64,000 nucleotides of DNA, from assembly GCF_003952025.1 (NCBI RefSeq), contig NZ_QXGI01000002.1, forward strand, positions 248,001-312,000, read 5' to 3'. A program made the position numbers and the translations under genes. Each line of letters begins with the position of its first letter. Position 1 is the first letter of the stretch. The notes beneath the pieces are model-generated. The model had not been told where the DNA came from and searched no databases. It worked only from the letters and a program-made list of their open reading frames with translations. The stretch is from Bifidobacterium castoris (GTDB lineage: Bacteria > Actinomycetota > Actinomycetes > Actinomycetales > Bifidobacteriaceae). Shown here piece after piece: positions 37,819 to 47,260 of this stretch.

Positions 37819-40725
37819 GTGACGATGATGGCTGGACGTGGCAAGCGCGACCGCGGCGGCGCGAAAACGCTCGGCTCGGCCTTCCTGCTGGATACGTGGC
37901 GCTCGTGGCTGCATGCATGGAAGTCGTTCCTTTCGATTCTGATCATCTCGATGCTCGGCGTGGCCGTGCTCACCGGCATCTACGCGGGTTGTCGCGACGC
38001 GCTCATCGCGGCGAACCGCTTCTACGAGCAGCAGGGGCTGCATGATGTCCAGATCGTCTCGACGATGGGGCTGACCGACGAGGACGTGGACGCGCTGCGG
38101 CGCGTTGACGGCGTCGACTCCGCCATCGGCGTGCGTATGGAACGGGTGACCTTCGACGGCGATGCCGGCCGTCGGCTCAACGCGACGCTGCGCGAGCCGT
38201 CGGACGGCGGGTCGGCGGTCGATGCGCCCTATGTGCGCGAGGGGCGACTGCCGAAGGCCGCCGACGAGGTGGCCGTCACCGCGCAGTTCACGCATGACAC
38301 GCACCGCAAACTCGGCGACGTCATCGACGTGACCGCCGCCGATGACGGCGACGGTACGGGTGGCGATGACGGCGATGACGACGCGGTGCACAAGCTGAAG
38401 ATCGTCGGCGTCGTCACCGATCCGTCGGATCTGTCGAACCCGGACGGGTATTCGGGATCCGCGTTCCGCACGGCGGTCGCCAACGACTACACCGTCTACG
38501 TGGCGCCGGGTGCGCTGGAGAAGACCTTCGGCGCTGATGACGACGTGTACGGCGCCGTCGTGTTGCGTCTGACCGACGCCGAGAACAAGGACGCGTTCGC
38601 CGACGACTACGACGCGCTCGTATCCTCGACGATGTCCGAGATCGAGCGCACCGTGCAGCCCGAGCGCGAGGAGTCGCGGCGCAAGGCGTTGCAGCAAAGC
38701 GCCCAGGACGAGCTCGACAAGGCGAAGGAGCAGGCGTACGCGCAGATCAACGAGGCGCAGGCGCAGCTCGATGCGCAGCGCACGCAGCTCGACGGGCAGC
38801 TCAAACTGCTTGACGCACAGGCCGCGCAGGTGCCGGTGGGCATGCCGATGCCGACGCGTCTCGCCGAGGCGCAGCGGCAATGGGCGCAGGCCGATGCGCA
38901 GCTCAAGGAGGCGCAGCAGCGGATCGACACGCAGCGCAACGGCGCCGGCGACCGCTTCGCCGCCGAGCAGCAGCAGGTCGATGACATTGCGCCGCGCTGG
39001 TATGTGCAGTCGCGCAGCGCATTGAGCGGATTCAGCTCGCTCAAATCGGACATCAGCTCGATCAGGTCGCTCGGCAACGCGTTCCCGATCGTGTTCCTCG
39101 TCGTGGCCGTCATGATGAGCCTGACGACGATGAGCCGTCTCGTCGAAGAGGACCGCGGGCTCATCGGCGCCTACCTCGGTCTCGGCTACGGCCGCGCGGC
39201 GATCACGGCGCGCTATGCGCTGTTCGCGCTGCTGGCGGGCCTGCTCGGTGGCGGATTGGGATTGCTCATCGGCTTCCTCGGCATTCCGGCCTTCCTGCTC
39301 GTCGTCATCCACGGACTGTATGCGATCCCCGACCTGCGGATCGAATACGACTGGCTGTACGGGTCGATGGGCGTCCTGCTCTTCGTCGTCGGTGTGCTCG
39401 GCGCGGCGTTGTTCGCGTCGATCCGCGACATGCGTCAGATGCCCGCCGCGTTGATGCGCCCGAAGGCGCCGAAGGCGGGGTCGCGCATCCTGCTCGAACG
39501 CATCCGCCCGTTGTGGCGGCGCATGAGCTTCCTCAACAAGGTGACGGCGCGTAACATCTTCCGCTTCAAGTCGCGACTCATCATGACGGTCGGCGGCGTG
39601 GCCGGATGCGCCGCGCTGATCCTATGCGCTCTGGCCATCAACGACACGGTCGCCGCGCTCGGCCCCGACCAGTACCGTGGCGTCGACCAGTACGACATGT
39701 TCGCGATGGCCAACGACGGCGAGGAACAGTCATTGCGCGACAGGCTCGTGCAGGACGGCGAGACGACGGCCATCATGCAGACGCGCGTCGAAAACGGCGA
39801 GATCACGAACGGCGGCGGCAGCAGCACGTCGGTGCAGCTGACGATCGTGCCGCAAGGCCAGCTCGGCGAACTCAACACGATGTTCAGGCTTGAGCCGGCG
39901 CGCGGCGAGTCGATCCTCGGATGGCTGCACGGCCGTGGCAACGACCAGCCGGTCACGTTGGGCGACGACGGCGTCATCGTCGCGCAGTCGGCCGCGCAGT
40001 CGCTCGGCGTGAAGGCCGGCGACGAGATCATGCTGCGCGCGGACGGCAGGCAGCCGCACCGGGTCAAGGTGAGTGCGGTCACGCGCAGCCTCATCGGCGC
40101 CGAGGTCTTCATTGCGGAGGACCTGTACCACCGGATGTTCCCGTCGTCGACGGCCGGGGACGGTGTGGACGCGCAGCCGGCGATCACTTGGAACGCCGTC
40201 TACGCCAAGCTCAAAGGCGACGACGACGCGCAGGTCAAGTACGTGCAGCGGCTCGAGGACGACGCGATCGTGCTGAGCGCCAGTTCCACCGCCTATCAGG
40301 CCGAGCATTTCAAGTTCGACCTGATGGGGGCCGTCGTCGCGCTGATCGTCGCGCTCGCCGGCAGCCTCGCTCTCGTCGTGCTGTTCACGCTCGCGCATAC
40401 GAATGTGTCGGAACGCATGCGCGAGATGGCCACGCTCAAGGTGCTCGGCTTCTATGACAAGGAAGTGCATCGCTATGTGAACCGCGAGATGATGGTGCTG
40501 ACGCTCATCGGCCTCGTCATCGGTCTGCCGCTCGGGCGGTGGGTCGCCGGGCTGCTCACCGGCGTGCTCAACATGCCGGGACTGTACTTCGAGGTGCACA
40601 TCTTCTGGTGGAGCTACGTCGTCACTGTCGTGGCGACGCTCGCCTTCACGTTGCTCGTGCAGTTGTTCGTAGACCCCGTCCTCGACCGCATCGATCCGGT
40701 CAGTTCGCTCAAGTCGGTCGAATAG
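37819..40725 (+). CDS. FtsX-domain ABC permease with extracellular coiled coil
   Basis: This protein is about 968 residues. One N-terminal helix is followed by a large outer domain, then a coiled coil rich in Ala/Gln/Glu (about residues 270-375, with EQAYAQINEAQAQLDAQRTQ). The first FtsX domain is NAFPIVFLVVAVMMSLTTMS, a second outer domain follows, and a C-terminal FtsX domain includes MREMATLKVLGFYDKEVHRY. It begins with GTG at 37819, just after the ATPase stop, or more likely ATG at 37825 or 37828. The long coiled coil resembles that of YknZ/BceB-unrelated large bacterial permeases and could span the cell wall. The function is probably export or envelope maintenance. Confidence 0.85.
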   Translation: MTMMAGRGKRDRGGAKTLGSAFLLDTWRSWLHAWKSFLSILIISMLGVAVLTGIYAGCRDALIAANRFYEQQGLHDVQIVSTMGLTDEDVDALRRVDGVDSAIGVRMERVTFDGDAGRRLNATLREPSDGGSAVDAPYVREGRLPKAADEVAVTAQFTHDTHRKLGDVIDVTAADDGDGTGGDDGDDDAVHKLKIVGVVTDPSDLSNPDGYSGSAFRTAVANDYTVYVAPGALEKTFGADDDVYGAVVLRLTDAENKDAFADDYDALVSSTMSEIERTVQPEREESRRKALQQSAQDELDKAKEQAYAQINEAQAQLDAQRTQLDGQLKLLDAQAAQVPVGMPMPTRLAEAQRQWAQADAQLKEAQQRIDTQRNGAGDRFAAEQQQVDDIAPRWYVQSRSALSGFSSLKSDISSIRSLGNAFPIVFLVVAVMMSLTTMSRLVEEDRGLIGAYLGLGYGRAAITARYALFALLAGLLGGGLGLLIGFLGIPAFLLVVIHGLYAIPDLRIEYDWLYGSMGVLLFVVGVLGAALFASIRDMRQMPAALMRPKAPKAGSRILLERIRPLWRRMSFLNKVTARNIFRFKSRLIMTVGGVAGCAALILCALAINDTVAALGPDQYRGVDQYDMFAMANDGEEQSLRDRLVQDGETTAIMQTRVENGEITNGGGSSTSVQLTIVPQGQLGELNTMFRLEPARGESILGWLHGRGNDQPVTLGDDGVIVAQSAAQSLGVKAGDEIMLRADGRQPHRVKVSAVTRSLIGAEVFIAEDLYHRMFPSSTAGDGVDAQPAITWNAVYAKLKGDDDAQVKYVQRLEDDAIVLSASSTAYQAEHFKFDLMGAVVALIVALAGSLALVVLFTLAHTNVSERMREMATLKVLGFYDKEVHRYVNREMMVLTLIGLVIGLPLGRWVAGLLTGVLNMPGLYFEVHIFWWSYVVTVVATLAFTLLVQLFVDPVLDRIDPVSSLKSVE

Positions 40726-40735
40726 GCCTTGCGCA

Positions 40736-40777
40736 TGCGGCGGCTGCACGGCGGTCGCGCGCCGTGCAGCCGCCGCA
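40736..40777 (+). terminator. Hairpin after FtsX permease
   Basis: GCGGCGGCTGCACGGC and its exact complement form a 16-bp stem with an 8-base loop, ten bases after the stop codon. Confidence 0.75.
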
Positions 40778-40830
40778 ATATGCGCAGTGCGAACGGCGCG
40801 CAACAGATGGCGGCTACAGTCGAATGTATT

Positions 40831-42360
40831 ATGTCGAATATGCAACAACCTGACGGCCCCTCCGGCCTCGACCGGGAGAAGGCCGTGAACGCCTCGCTCG
40901 AGACCGTCGACAAGGACAACGAGATGGAACGCGGGCTGACGAACCGCCATGTGCAGTTCATCGCGATCGGCGGCGCGATCGGCACCGGCCTGTTCCTCGG
41001 GTCGGGCAAGTCGATCGCGCTCGACGGGCCGAGCATCGTGCTCGTCTACATCCTCGTCGGCAGCGTCATGTTCCTGATGATGCGTGCGATCGGCGAACTG
41101 ATGTACCGGGACCCGAGCCAGCACACCTTCATCAACTTCATCCGCATGTATCTGGGCGCCGGTACCGGCAAATTCGCGCTGTGGACGTACTGGCTCGTGC
41201 TGATCCTGACCGGCATGACCGAGTTGTCGGCGGTCGGGCAGTACTGCGTGACGTTCTTCCAGACGCTCGGCTTCGAGCTCAAGTCATGGCAGTGGCTCAT
41301 CGAACTGCTGTTCCTCGTCGCGCTGGTGGGTGTGAACCTGATCGCCGTCAAGCTGTTCGGCGAGACGGAGTTCTGGTTCTCGATGATCAAGATCTTCCTG
41401 ATCCTCGCGCTCATCGTCACGTCGGTCATCATGGTCGTCGCCGGATACCGATACGGCGCGACGAAATTGCCGGGCTCCGACCAGACGTATCCGGGCGGGC
41501 AGGCGTCGCTTGCGAACATCGCCGACGGCTTCTCCTTCGCGCCGAACGGCTGGACGCAGATGCTGATGAGTTTCCAGATGGTCTTCTTCGCCTACACGAT
41601 GATCGAATTCGTCGGCGTGACCGTATCCGAGACGAAGAACCCGCGCAAGGTGCTGCCGAAGGCGATCAACGGCATCATCCTGCGCGTGCTCGTCTTCTAT
41701 GTGGGCGCGCTGCTCGCGATCATGGCGATCGTGCCGTGGCGCAACTTCATGACGAGCGACAACGGCAACCAGTTCTCGTCCCCGTTCATCATGGTGTTCG
41801 AATTCGCCGGCCTGCATTGGGCGGCCGCCGTCGTCTTCTTCGTCGTGCTGACCGCCGCCGCGTCGTCTCTCAACTCGCTGCTCTATTCGGCGGGACGCCA
41901 TCTGTTCCAGATCGGCGAGGAGGCGAACTCGCCTGTGCTGGGGCGATTGGGCGTCGTCTCGAAGACGAAGGTGCCGGCACGTGCGATCGTCGTCTCCGGC
42001 GCGCTGATCCTGCTGTCGCCGGCGATCGCGGCGCTGCCGGGCGCGTCCAGCGCCTTCGTGCTGTTCTCGTCGGCGGCCTCGGCCGTGTTCATCTTCATCT
42101 ACATCCTGACGATGGTCGCGCACTACCGATACCGCAATTCGCCGCAGTTCATGGCCGACGGATTCCTGATGCCGGCCTACCGTGTGCTCAATCCATTGAC
42201 GATCGCCTTCTTCGTGTTCATCTACGCGACGCTGTTCATCGGCGCCGACACGCGCGGCCCGGCGATCGCCGGGCTCGTATGGCTCGTCGTCTTCGGCGGA
42301 TACTGCCTGCTGCATGAGCGCTATTCCAGCCGCGGTCTGCGTGGGGCGCTGAAGCGCTGA
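40831..42360 (+). CDS. APC-family amino-acid permease
   Basis: This 509-residue membrane protein starts MSNMQQPDGPSGLDREKAVN. RHVQFIAIGGAIGTGLFLGS, SIALDGPSIVLVYILVGSVM and FFAYTMIEFVGVTVSETKNP are AAT-subfamily motifs, as in the permease at 34057. No ribosome site is visible. A TACAGT -10-like box ends ten bases before the ATG, so the message may be leaderless. Two terminators follow. The D-Ser/D-Ala/Gly (CycA) or aromatic type is possible; the substrate is uncertain. Confidence 0.87.
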   Translation: MSNMQQPDGPSGLDREKAVNASLETVDKDNEMERGLTNRHVQFIAIGGAIGTGLFLGSGKSIALDGPSIVLVYILVGSVMFLMMRAIGELMYRDPSQHTFINFIRMYLGAGTGKFALWTYWLVLILTGMTELSAVGQYCVTFFQTLGFELKSWQWLIELLFLVALVGVNLIAVKLFGETEFWFSMIKIFLILALIVTSVIMVVAGYRYGATKLPGSDQTYPGGQASLANIADGFSFAPNGWTQMLMSFQMVFFAYTMIEFVGVTVSETKNPRKVLPKAINGIILRVLVFYVGALLAIMAIVPWRNFMTSDNGNQFSSPFIMVFEFAGLHWAAAVVFFVVLTAAASSLNSLLYSAGRHLFQIGEEANSPVLGRLGVVSKTKVPARAIVVSGALILLSPAIAALPGASSAFVLFSSAASAVFIFIYILTMVAHYRYRNSPQFMADGFLMPAYRVLNPLTIAFFVFIYATLFIGADTRGPAIAGLVWLVVFGGYCLLHERYSSRGLRGALKR

Positions 42361-42370
42361 TCTTCAAAAA

Positions 42371-42406
42371 CGGCGGTCTGTGAGTGCACTTACTCACAGA
42401 CCGCCG
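42371..42406 (+). terminator. Hairpin after permease
   Basis: CGGCGGTCTGTGAGT and its exact complement form a 15-bp stem with a 6-base loop, ten bases after the stop. Confidence 0.8.
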
Positions 42407-42411
42407 GCCCG

Positions 42412-42454
42412 ATGGCCGTTTGCGGGTGGGCACACCTACAGACGGCCATTTTTG
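42412..42454 (+). terminator. Second terminator with T-run
   Basis: ATGGCCGT and ACGGCCAT pair across a 22-base loop and are followed directly by a run of T. Confidence 0.65.
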
Positions 42455-42556
42455 GTGCCGACGATGGCATCATTGTGGGGGATGCGCACGGAATGCCATC
42501 AGCGGCCTCCGCAGGCTATCCATCCACACCTTCATCCCTCTGTCCACGTCCATTGT

Positions 42557-42569
42557 CTTACAGTGTAAG
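42557..42569. promoter_or_regulatory. MarR-type operator CTTACAGTGTAAG
   Basis: This 13-bp palindrome overlaps a TTACAG -35-like box (42558). TAAGAT (42582-42587) follows after 18 bases, and a half-site GTGTAAG overlaps that -10 box. A related site is found at 43276. Autoregulation by the MarR protein is likely. Confidence 0.7.
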
Positions 42570-42599
42570 TAATTTGCGGTGTAAGATAATCGATTCTCG

Positions 42600-43226
42600 A
42601 TGATCATGGAGGTGATGGTGGACTACACATTGGAAGCCGTGCATGAGGTGATGTTCGCGATGTGGGCGTCGCGCTCGCGGGCGACGCGCGCGTTCGAGCG
42701 TGGTACGCAGGGCGAGATGTTCGTGCTGCGCGAGTTGGCGTTCCAAGGGCCGCGCACGCCGACGCAGCTCGCCGATGCGATGGGGGCGACCTCGGGACGG
42801 ATCTCGTCGATTCTGTCACGCCTGAGCGGGAAGGGCTGGATCGTGCGCACCGGCGACCCGGCGGACCGTCGCAGCGTCGTCGTCGAACTGTCCGGCGATG
42901 GGCGTCGCGCTTTCAAAGACCATGGCGACGAGCTCGTCGCGCGGCTTGAATGGGTGTTCTCCCAGATGGGCGAACGGCGTACGCGCGATTTCGTCGGCCT
43001 GTTGGGCGAATTCATGACCTATCTGTCGATCTGCGACCCGGAAGGCGGGCCGCCCACGGCCGAGCAGGTGCGGGAGGCCGTCGAGCGCAACCGCAGGCTG
43101 CATGAACGGATGGTCGAGATGGTGCGTGACGGGGGGCGTGGTTGCGCGTTGGGCAATCCGCCCCGTCCGAGGTTCGCATCGGAGGCGACCTCCGATGCCG
43201 GACGGGAAGGTCCCGCCGTACGCTGA
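42600..43226 (+). CDS. MarR-family regulator
   Basis: This protein is about 208 residues. The winged helix spans PTQLADAMGATSGRISSILS, RLSGKGWIVRTGDPADRRSV and VVELSGDGRRAF, flanked by dimerisation helices. The start is uncertain: ATG 42600 would be almost leaderless, while ATG 42615 or GTG 42618 lie just after GGAGG. The C-terminus is longer than usual and basic. Operators before its own gene and before the exporter at 43298 share CTTA/TAAG arms, so it probably represses the two-gene ABC exporter. Confidence 0.87.
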   Translation: MIMEVMVDYTLEAVHEVMFAMWASRSRATRAFERGTQGEMFVLRELAFQGPRTPTQLADAMGATSGRISSILSRLSGKGWIVRTGDPADRRSVVVELSGDGRRAFKDHGDELVARLEWVFSQMGERRTRDFVGLLGEFMTYLSICDPEGGPPTAEQVREAVERNRRLHERMVEMVRDGGRGCALGNPPRPRFASEATSDAGREGPAVR

Positions 43227-43275
43227 CTTCCAATCCCCCAACGATTGCGTCAATACCTCATATGGGCATGAAAAA

Positions 43276-43290
43276 CCTTACACTATAAGG
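43276..43290. promoter_or_regulatory. MarR-type operator over the exporter ribosome site
   Basis: CCTTACACTATAAGG has matching 5-bp ends and resembles the site at 42557. Its right end overlaps the AAGG ribosome binding site of the exporter gene. Confidence 0.6.
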
Positions 43291-43297
43291 AAAAACG

Positions 43298-45217
43298 ATG
43301 TTACGAATCATGAAATACCTCTCCAAGACGGAGATCGGCCAGCTGCTCATCTCGCTGGTCACTATCGTCGGGCAGGTGTACTTCGATCTCGAGCTGCCGA
43401 GCTACATGTCTCAGATCACCACGCTCGTCGAAACGCCGGGCAGCCAGATGCACGACATCTGGATCGCCGGCGGCAAGATGCTGCTCGTCTCCTTCGGCTC
43501 GCTCGTCTGCGCCGTCATCACCGGCTACTTCGCCGCACGCGTCGCCGCGTCCTTCGGGCAACGGCTGCGCTCTCTCGAGTTCCGCAAGGTGGAATCGTTC
43601 GGGCCGTCCGAAATGCACCGCTTCTCCACGGCGAGCCTCATCACGCGTTCGACGAATGACGTCACGCAGATCCAGATGTTCATCACGATGGGCCTGCAGA
43701 TGCTCATCAAATCGCCGATCATGGCCGTGTGGGCCGTGTGCAAGATCGCGGGCGACGGTTTCGAATGGACGCTCGCGACCGGCATCGCCGTCGTGGTGCT
43801 GCTCGGAGCCGTGGCGTTGCTCATGGCCTTCGTGATGCCGAAATTCAAGGCGATGCAGCGTCTGACCGACGGCATCAACCTCGTGGCGCGCGAGAACCTC
43901 ACCGGTATGCGCGTCGTGCGCGCCTACAACGCCCAGGGCTACCAGGAGTCGAAGTTCGAGGACGCGAACACCGCGCTCACCGACACGCAGCTGTTCACGA
44001 ACCGCGCGATGAGCGTCATGATGCCGCTGATGAGCACGATCATGAACGGCCTGTCGCTCGCGATCTACTGGATCGGCGCCTATTTGATCGAAGACGCCGG
44101 CGCGACCGAGAAACTCACGCTGTTCTCGAACATGATCGTCTTCTCGAGCTACGCCGTGCAGGTGATCATGAGCTTCCTGCTGATGAGCATGGTGTTCGTG
44201 CTCTGGCCGCGCGCCGACGTCTCCGCGCACCGCGTGATGGAAGTGATCAACACCGAACCCCTCGTCACGTCCGGCACGCGCGACCGCGGCCTGACCGTGG
44301 CCGAGGCGAAGCGGGCCGGCGTCATCGACGCCGCGAACGCCGCCGACTACCGTGACGACCTCGAGCTCGCCGGCCGGATCGAGTTCCGCGACGTGAGCTT
44401 CACCTACCCCGATTCGCGCGAGGCGATGCTTGAAGGCATCAGCTTCACGGCGGATCAGGGCGACACCGTTGCGATCATCGGTTCGACCGGCTCGGGCAAG
44501 TCGTCGCTCATCAACCTCGTGCCGCGCTTCTACGATGCGACCGACGGACAGGTGCTCGTCGACGGCGTGGATGTGCGCGAATACGATCTGAAGACGCTGC
44601 GCGACAAGATCGGCTATGTGCCGCAGCAGTCGTTCCTGTTCAAAGGCACGGTGAAATCGAATGTCAGCTACGGCGACCGTCCCGGCGAGCCCGAGGACGT
44701 GCCGATGCTCGACGCCTCGCGCGCGAGCGGCCGCAAGGCGGAACGCGAGATGCTCAAGGCGGATGAGGGCCGCACGCTCACCGCGCAGGAGGAGAACCGC
44801 GTCGAAGAGGCGTGCGATGTGGCGCAGGCCACCGAGTTCGTCGGGAAGATGCGCGGCGCGTTCGACGCGTCGATCGCGCAGGGCGGCACCAACGTGTCCG
44901 GCGGCCAGCGGCAGCGCCTGTCGATCGCGCGCGCCGTCTACCGCAATCCGGAGATCCTGATCTTCGATGATTCGTTCTCGGCGCTCGACTTCAAGACCGA
45001 CCGCGTGGTGCGTGACGCGCTCAAGGAGTATGCGAAGGACGCTACGAAGATCATCGTCGCGCAGCGCGTCGGCACGATCATGGACGCGGACTGCATCCTC
45101 GTGCTCGACGACGGCCGGCTTGTCGGCAAAGGCACGCACCGCGAACTGCTCGAGTCGTGCGAGGTGTATCGGCAGATCGCGAAATCGCAGCTGAGCGAGG
45201 AGGAGCTCGGCGCCTGA
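43298..45217 (+). CDS. Heterodimeric ABC exporter, half with degenerate ATPase site
   Basis: This is a 639-residue protein. Six membrane helices (residues 1-310) are followed by an ATPase with Walker A GSTGSGKSS and signature VSGGQRQRLSIARA. Walker B is ILIFDDSFSALD, where Asp replaces the catalytic Glu, and the switch is IIVAQRVGT, where Gln replaces His. Such changes mark the non-catalytic half of heterodimeric multidrug exporters (LmrC/TM287 type). An insertion of about 40 residues lies before the signature motif. It pairs with the gene at 45281 and is probably controlled by the MarR protein upstream. Confidence 0.9.
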   Translation: MLRIMKYLSKTEIGQLLISLVTIVGQVYFDLELPSYMSQITTLVETPGSQMHDIWIAGGKMLLVSFGSLVCAVITGYFAARVAASFGQRLRSLEFRKVESFGPSEMHRFSTASLITRSTNDVTQIQMFITMGLQMLIKSPIMAVWAVCKIAGDGFEWTLATGIAVVVLLGAVALLMAFVMPKFKAMQRLTDGINLVARENLTGMRVVRAYNAQGYQESKFEDANTALTDTQLFTNRAMSVMMPLMSTIMNGLSLAIYWIGAYLIEDAGATEKLTLFSNMIVFSSYAVQVIMSFLLMSMVFVLWPRADVSAHRVMEVINTEPLVTSGTRDRGLTVAEAKRAGVIDAANAADYRDDLELAGRIEFRDVSFTYPDSREAMLEGISFTADQGDTVAIIGSTGSGKSSLINLVPRFYDATDGQVLVDGVDVREYDLKTLRDKIGYVPQQSFLFKGTVKSNVSYGDRPGEPEDVPMLDASRASGRKAEREMLKADEGRTLTAQEENRVEEACDVAQATEFVGKMRGAFDASIAQGGTNVSGGQRQRLSIARAVYRNPEILIFDDSFSALDFKTDRVVRDALKEYAKDATKIIVAQRVGTIMDADCILVLDDGRLVGKGTHRELLESCEVYRQIAKSQLSEEELGA

Positions 45218-45280
45218 ACCTGCGATGGCCATGTCGCAGGTTTCATGTGAAACAGTCGTTTGAACGGAAGGAAACCAATC

Positions 45281-47134
45281 ATGCCAGGTGCAATGGGGCC
45301 GCGTGGCCCGCACGGCGGCGCGCCCGTCGAAAAAGCGGATGACCTCGGCGGCGCGCTCAAAGACCTGATGCGGTTCAGCCGCAAATACATCCCGGCGATC
45401 GTCGTCGCGTTGATCCTCGGCGTCGGCGGCACGGTCTGCCAGATCATCGGCCCTGATTATCTGGGCGACATGACCGACGAGATCACGAAGGGGCTGCCGG
45501 CGCTCATCAACGGCAAGCCGGTGCTAGGCTCCATCGACATGGGCGCCGTCACGCGCATCGCATGGACGCTTGTGGCGCTGTACGTCGCATATGCGCTGTG
45601 CTCGTATGTGCAGAGCTGGATGATGGCGACCGTCACGCAGCGCACGGCGCAACGCCTGCGCGCGGCGATCGACGTGAAGATGAACAAACTGCCGCTCAAA
45701 TACTTCGACGAGCACAGCAACGGCGACGTGATGAGCCGCATCACGAACGACGTGGACGCCGTGGGGCAGACGCTCGGCCAGTCGCTCGGCGCGCTCATCA
45801 CCTCGGTCACGCTGTTCTTCGGCGCGCTCGTCATGATGTTCGCGAACAACTGGCTGCTCGCGCTGTGCGCGATCGCGGCGAGCCTCGTGGGCATGGTGCT
45901 CATGCTCGTCGTCATGCGGGTCTCGCAGCGCTACTTCGTCAAACAGCAGGTCGCGCTCGGCGACGTCAACGGCCATGTCGAGGAGATGTACAGCGGGCAC
46001 ACCGTCGTCAAGGCCTTCGGCGGCGAGGCCGACGCGATCCGCCGGTTCGAACGCTACAACAACGACCTGTACGAATCGGGTTGGAAGAGCCAGTTCCTCT
46101 CCGGTCTGATGATGCCGATGATGAACCTCGTCGGCAATCTCGGCTACGTGGTGGTGTGCGTCGTCGGCGCATGGCTCGCGATGGACGGGCGCATCGAGTT
46201 CGGCGTCATCGTGGCGTTCATGATGTACATCCGCTTCTTCACGCAACCGCTTTCGCAGTTCGCGCAGGCCTTCCAGAACCTGCAGCGTTGCGCGGCCGGC
46301 GCCGAGCGCGTGTTCGCGTTCCTGAACGAGCCGGAGCTCGCCGACGAATCCTCCAAGCAGCCGCTGCTCGGGATGGGCAGCGACGGCGAGATCACGCCGG
46401 TCGAGGGCCGTGTCAGTTTCGAGCACGTCAAATTCGGCTATGACGCCGACCGGATGATCATCCACGATTTCTCCGCGGATGTGCAGCCGGGGCAGAAGGT
46501 CGCGATCGTCGGGCCGACGGGTGCGGGCAAGACGACGATGGTCAACCTGCTCATGCGGTTCTACGAGATCAACGGCGGCAGGATCCTGATCGACGGCATC
46601 GACACGAAGGACGTGCCGCGCTGGAACGTGCACGACCAGTTCTCGATGGTGCTGCAGGATACGTGGGTGTTCCAGGGCACCGTGCGCGAGAACATCGTTT
46701 ACGCGAAGGAGGGCGTGGACGACGGGCGGGTCATCGCGGCGTGCAAGGCCGTCGGACTGCACCGCTACATCATGTCGCTGCCGGACGGCTACGACACCGT
46801 GCTCGACGAGTCGGCGACGCTCTCGCAGGGCCAGAAACAGCTGCTGACGATCGCACGCGCGATGGTGCAGGATTCGCCGATCCTGATCCTCGACGAGGCG
46901 ACGAGTTCGGTCGATACGCGTACTGAGGAGCTTATCCAGACGGCGATGGACAGACTCACCGAAGGGCGCACGAGCTTCGTCATCGCGCATCGTCTCTCCA
47001 CGATCCGGGACGCCGACATGATCCTCGTTATGAAGGACGGCGACATCGTCGAACGCGGCACGCATGACGAGCTGCTCGCGCGCGGTGGCTTCTACGCCGA
47101 CATCTACAACGCCCAGTTCACGCTCGCGCAGTGA
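45281..47134 (+). CDS. Heterodimeric ABC exporter, half with catalytic Glu
   Basis: This 617-residue protein starts MPGAMGPRGPHGGAPVEKAD, after GGAAGG. Six helices are followed by an ATPase with Walker A GPTGAGKTT, signature LSQGQKQLLTIARA (Gln for the usual Gly), Walker B ILILDEATSSVD with the catalytic Glu, and VIAHRLSTI with the switch His. The changed signature, together with the degenerate partner, gives one active and one inactive ATP site, as known for this exporter type. It likely expels drugs or other amphiphiles. Confidence 0.9.
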   Translation: MPGAMGPRGPHGGAPVEKADDLGGALKDLMRFSRKYIPAIVVALILGVGGTVCQIIGPDYLGDMTDEITKGLPALINGKPVLGSIDMGAVTRIAWTLVALYVAYALCSYVQSWMMATVTQRTAQRLRAAIDVKMNKLPLKYFDEHSNGDVMSRITNDVDAVGQTLGQSLGALITSVTLFFGALVMMFANNWLLALCAIAASLVGMVLMLVVMRVSQRYFVKQQVALGDVNGHVEEMYSGHTVVKAFGGEADAIRRFERYNNDLYESGWKSQFLSGLMMPMMNLVGNLGYVVVCVVGAWLAMDGRIEFGVIVAFMMYIRFFTQPLSQFAQAFQNLQRCAAGAERVFAFLNEPELADESSKQPLLGMGSDGEITPVEGRVSFEHVKFGYDADRMIIHDFSADVQPGQKVAIVGPTGAGKTTMVNLLMRFYEINGGRILIDGIDTKDVPRWNVHDQFSMVLQDTWVFQGTVRENIVYAKEGVDDGRVIAACKAVGLHRYIMSLPDGYDTVLDESATLSQGQKQLLTIARAMVQDSPILILDEATSSVDTRTEELIQTAMDRLTEGRTSFVIAHRLSTIRDADMILVMKDGDIVERGTHDELLARGGFYADIYNAQFTLAQ

Positions 47135-47260
47135 CGGTTGCGGTGCGCGCCGCGGCGTAAACGCCCAAGAGGCGGGTGCGTCCGGGATGCGTGCTCCGCA
47201 CATGGTAGGTTCATAGATGGTAGGCCTGTGCGCGAATGTGAGCAAAAGACTGGTGATGGT

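Noticed and set aside
43301-45313. Long minus-strand frame opposite the ABC exporter half
   Set aside because: It is fully antisense to a motif-complete ABC protein and lacks any domain signature.
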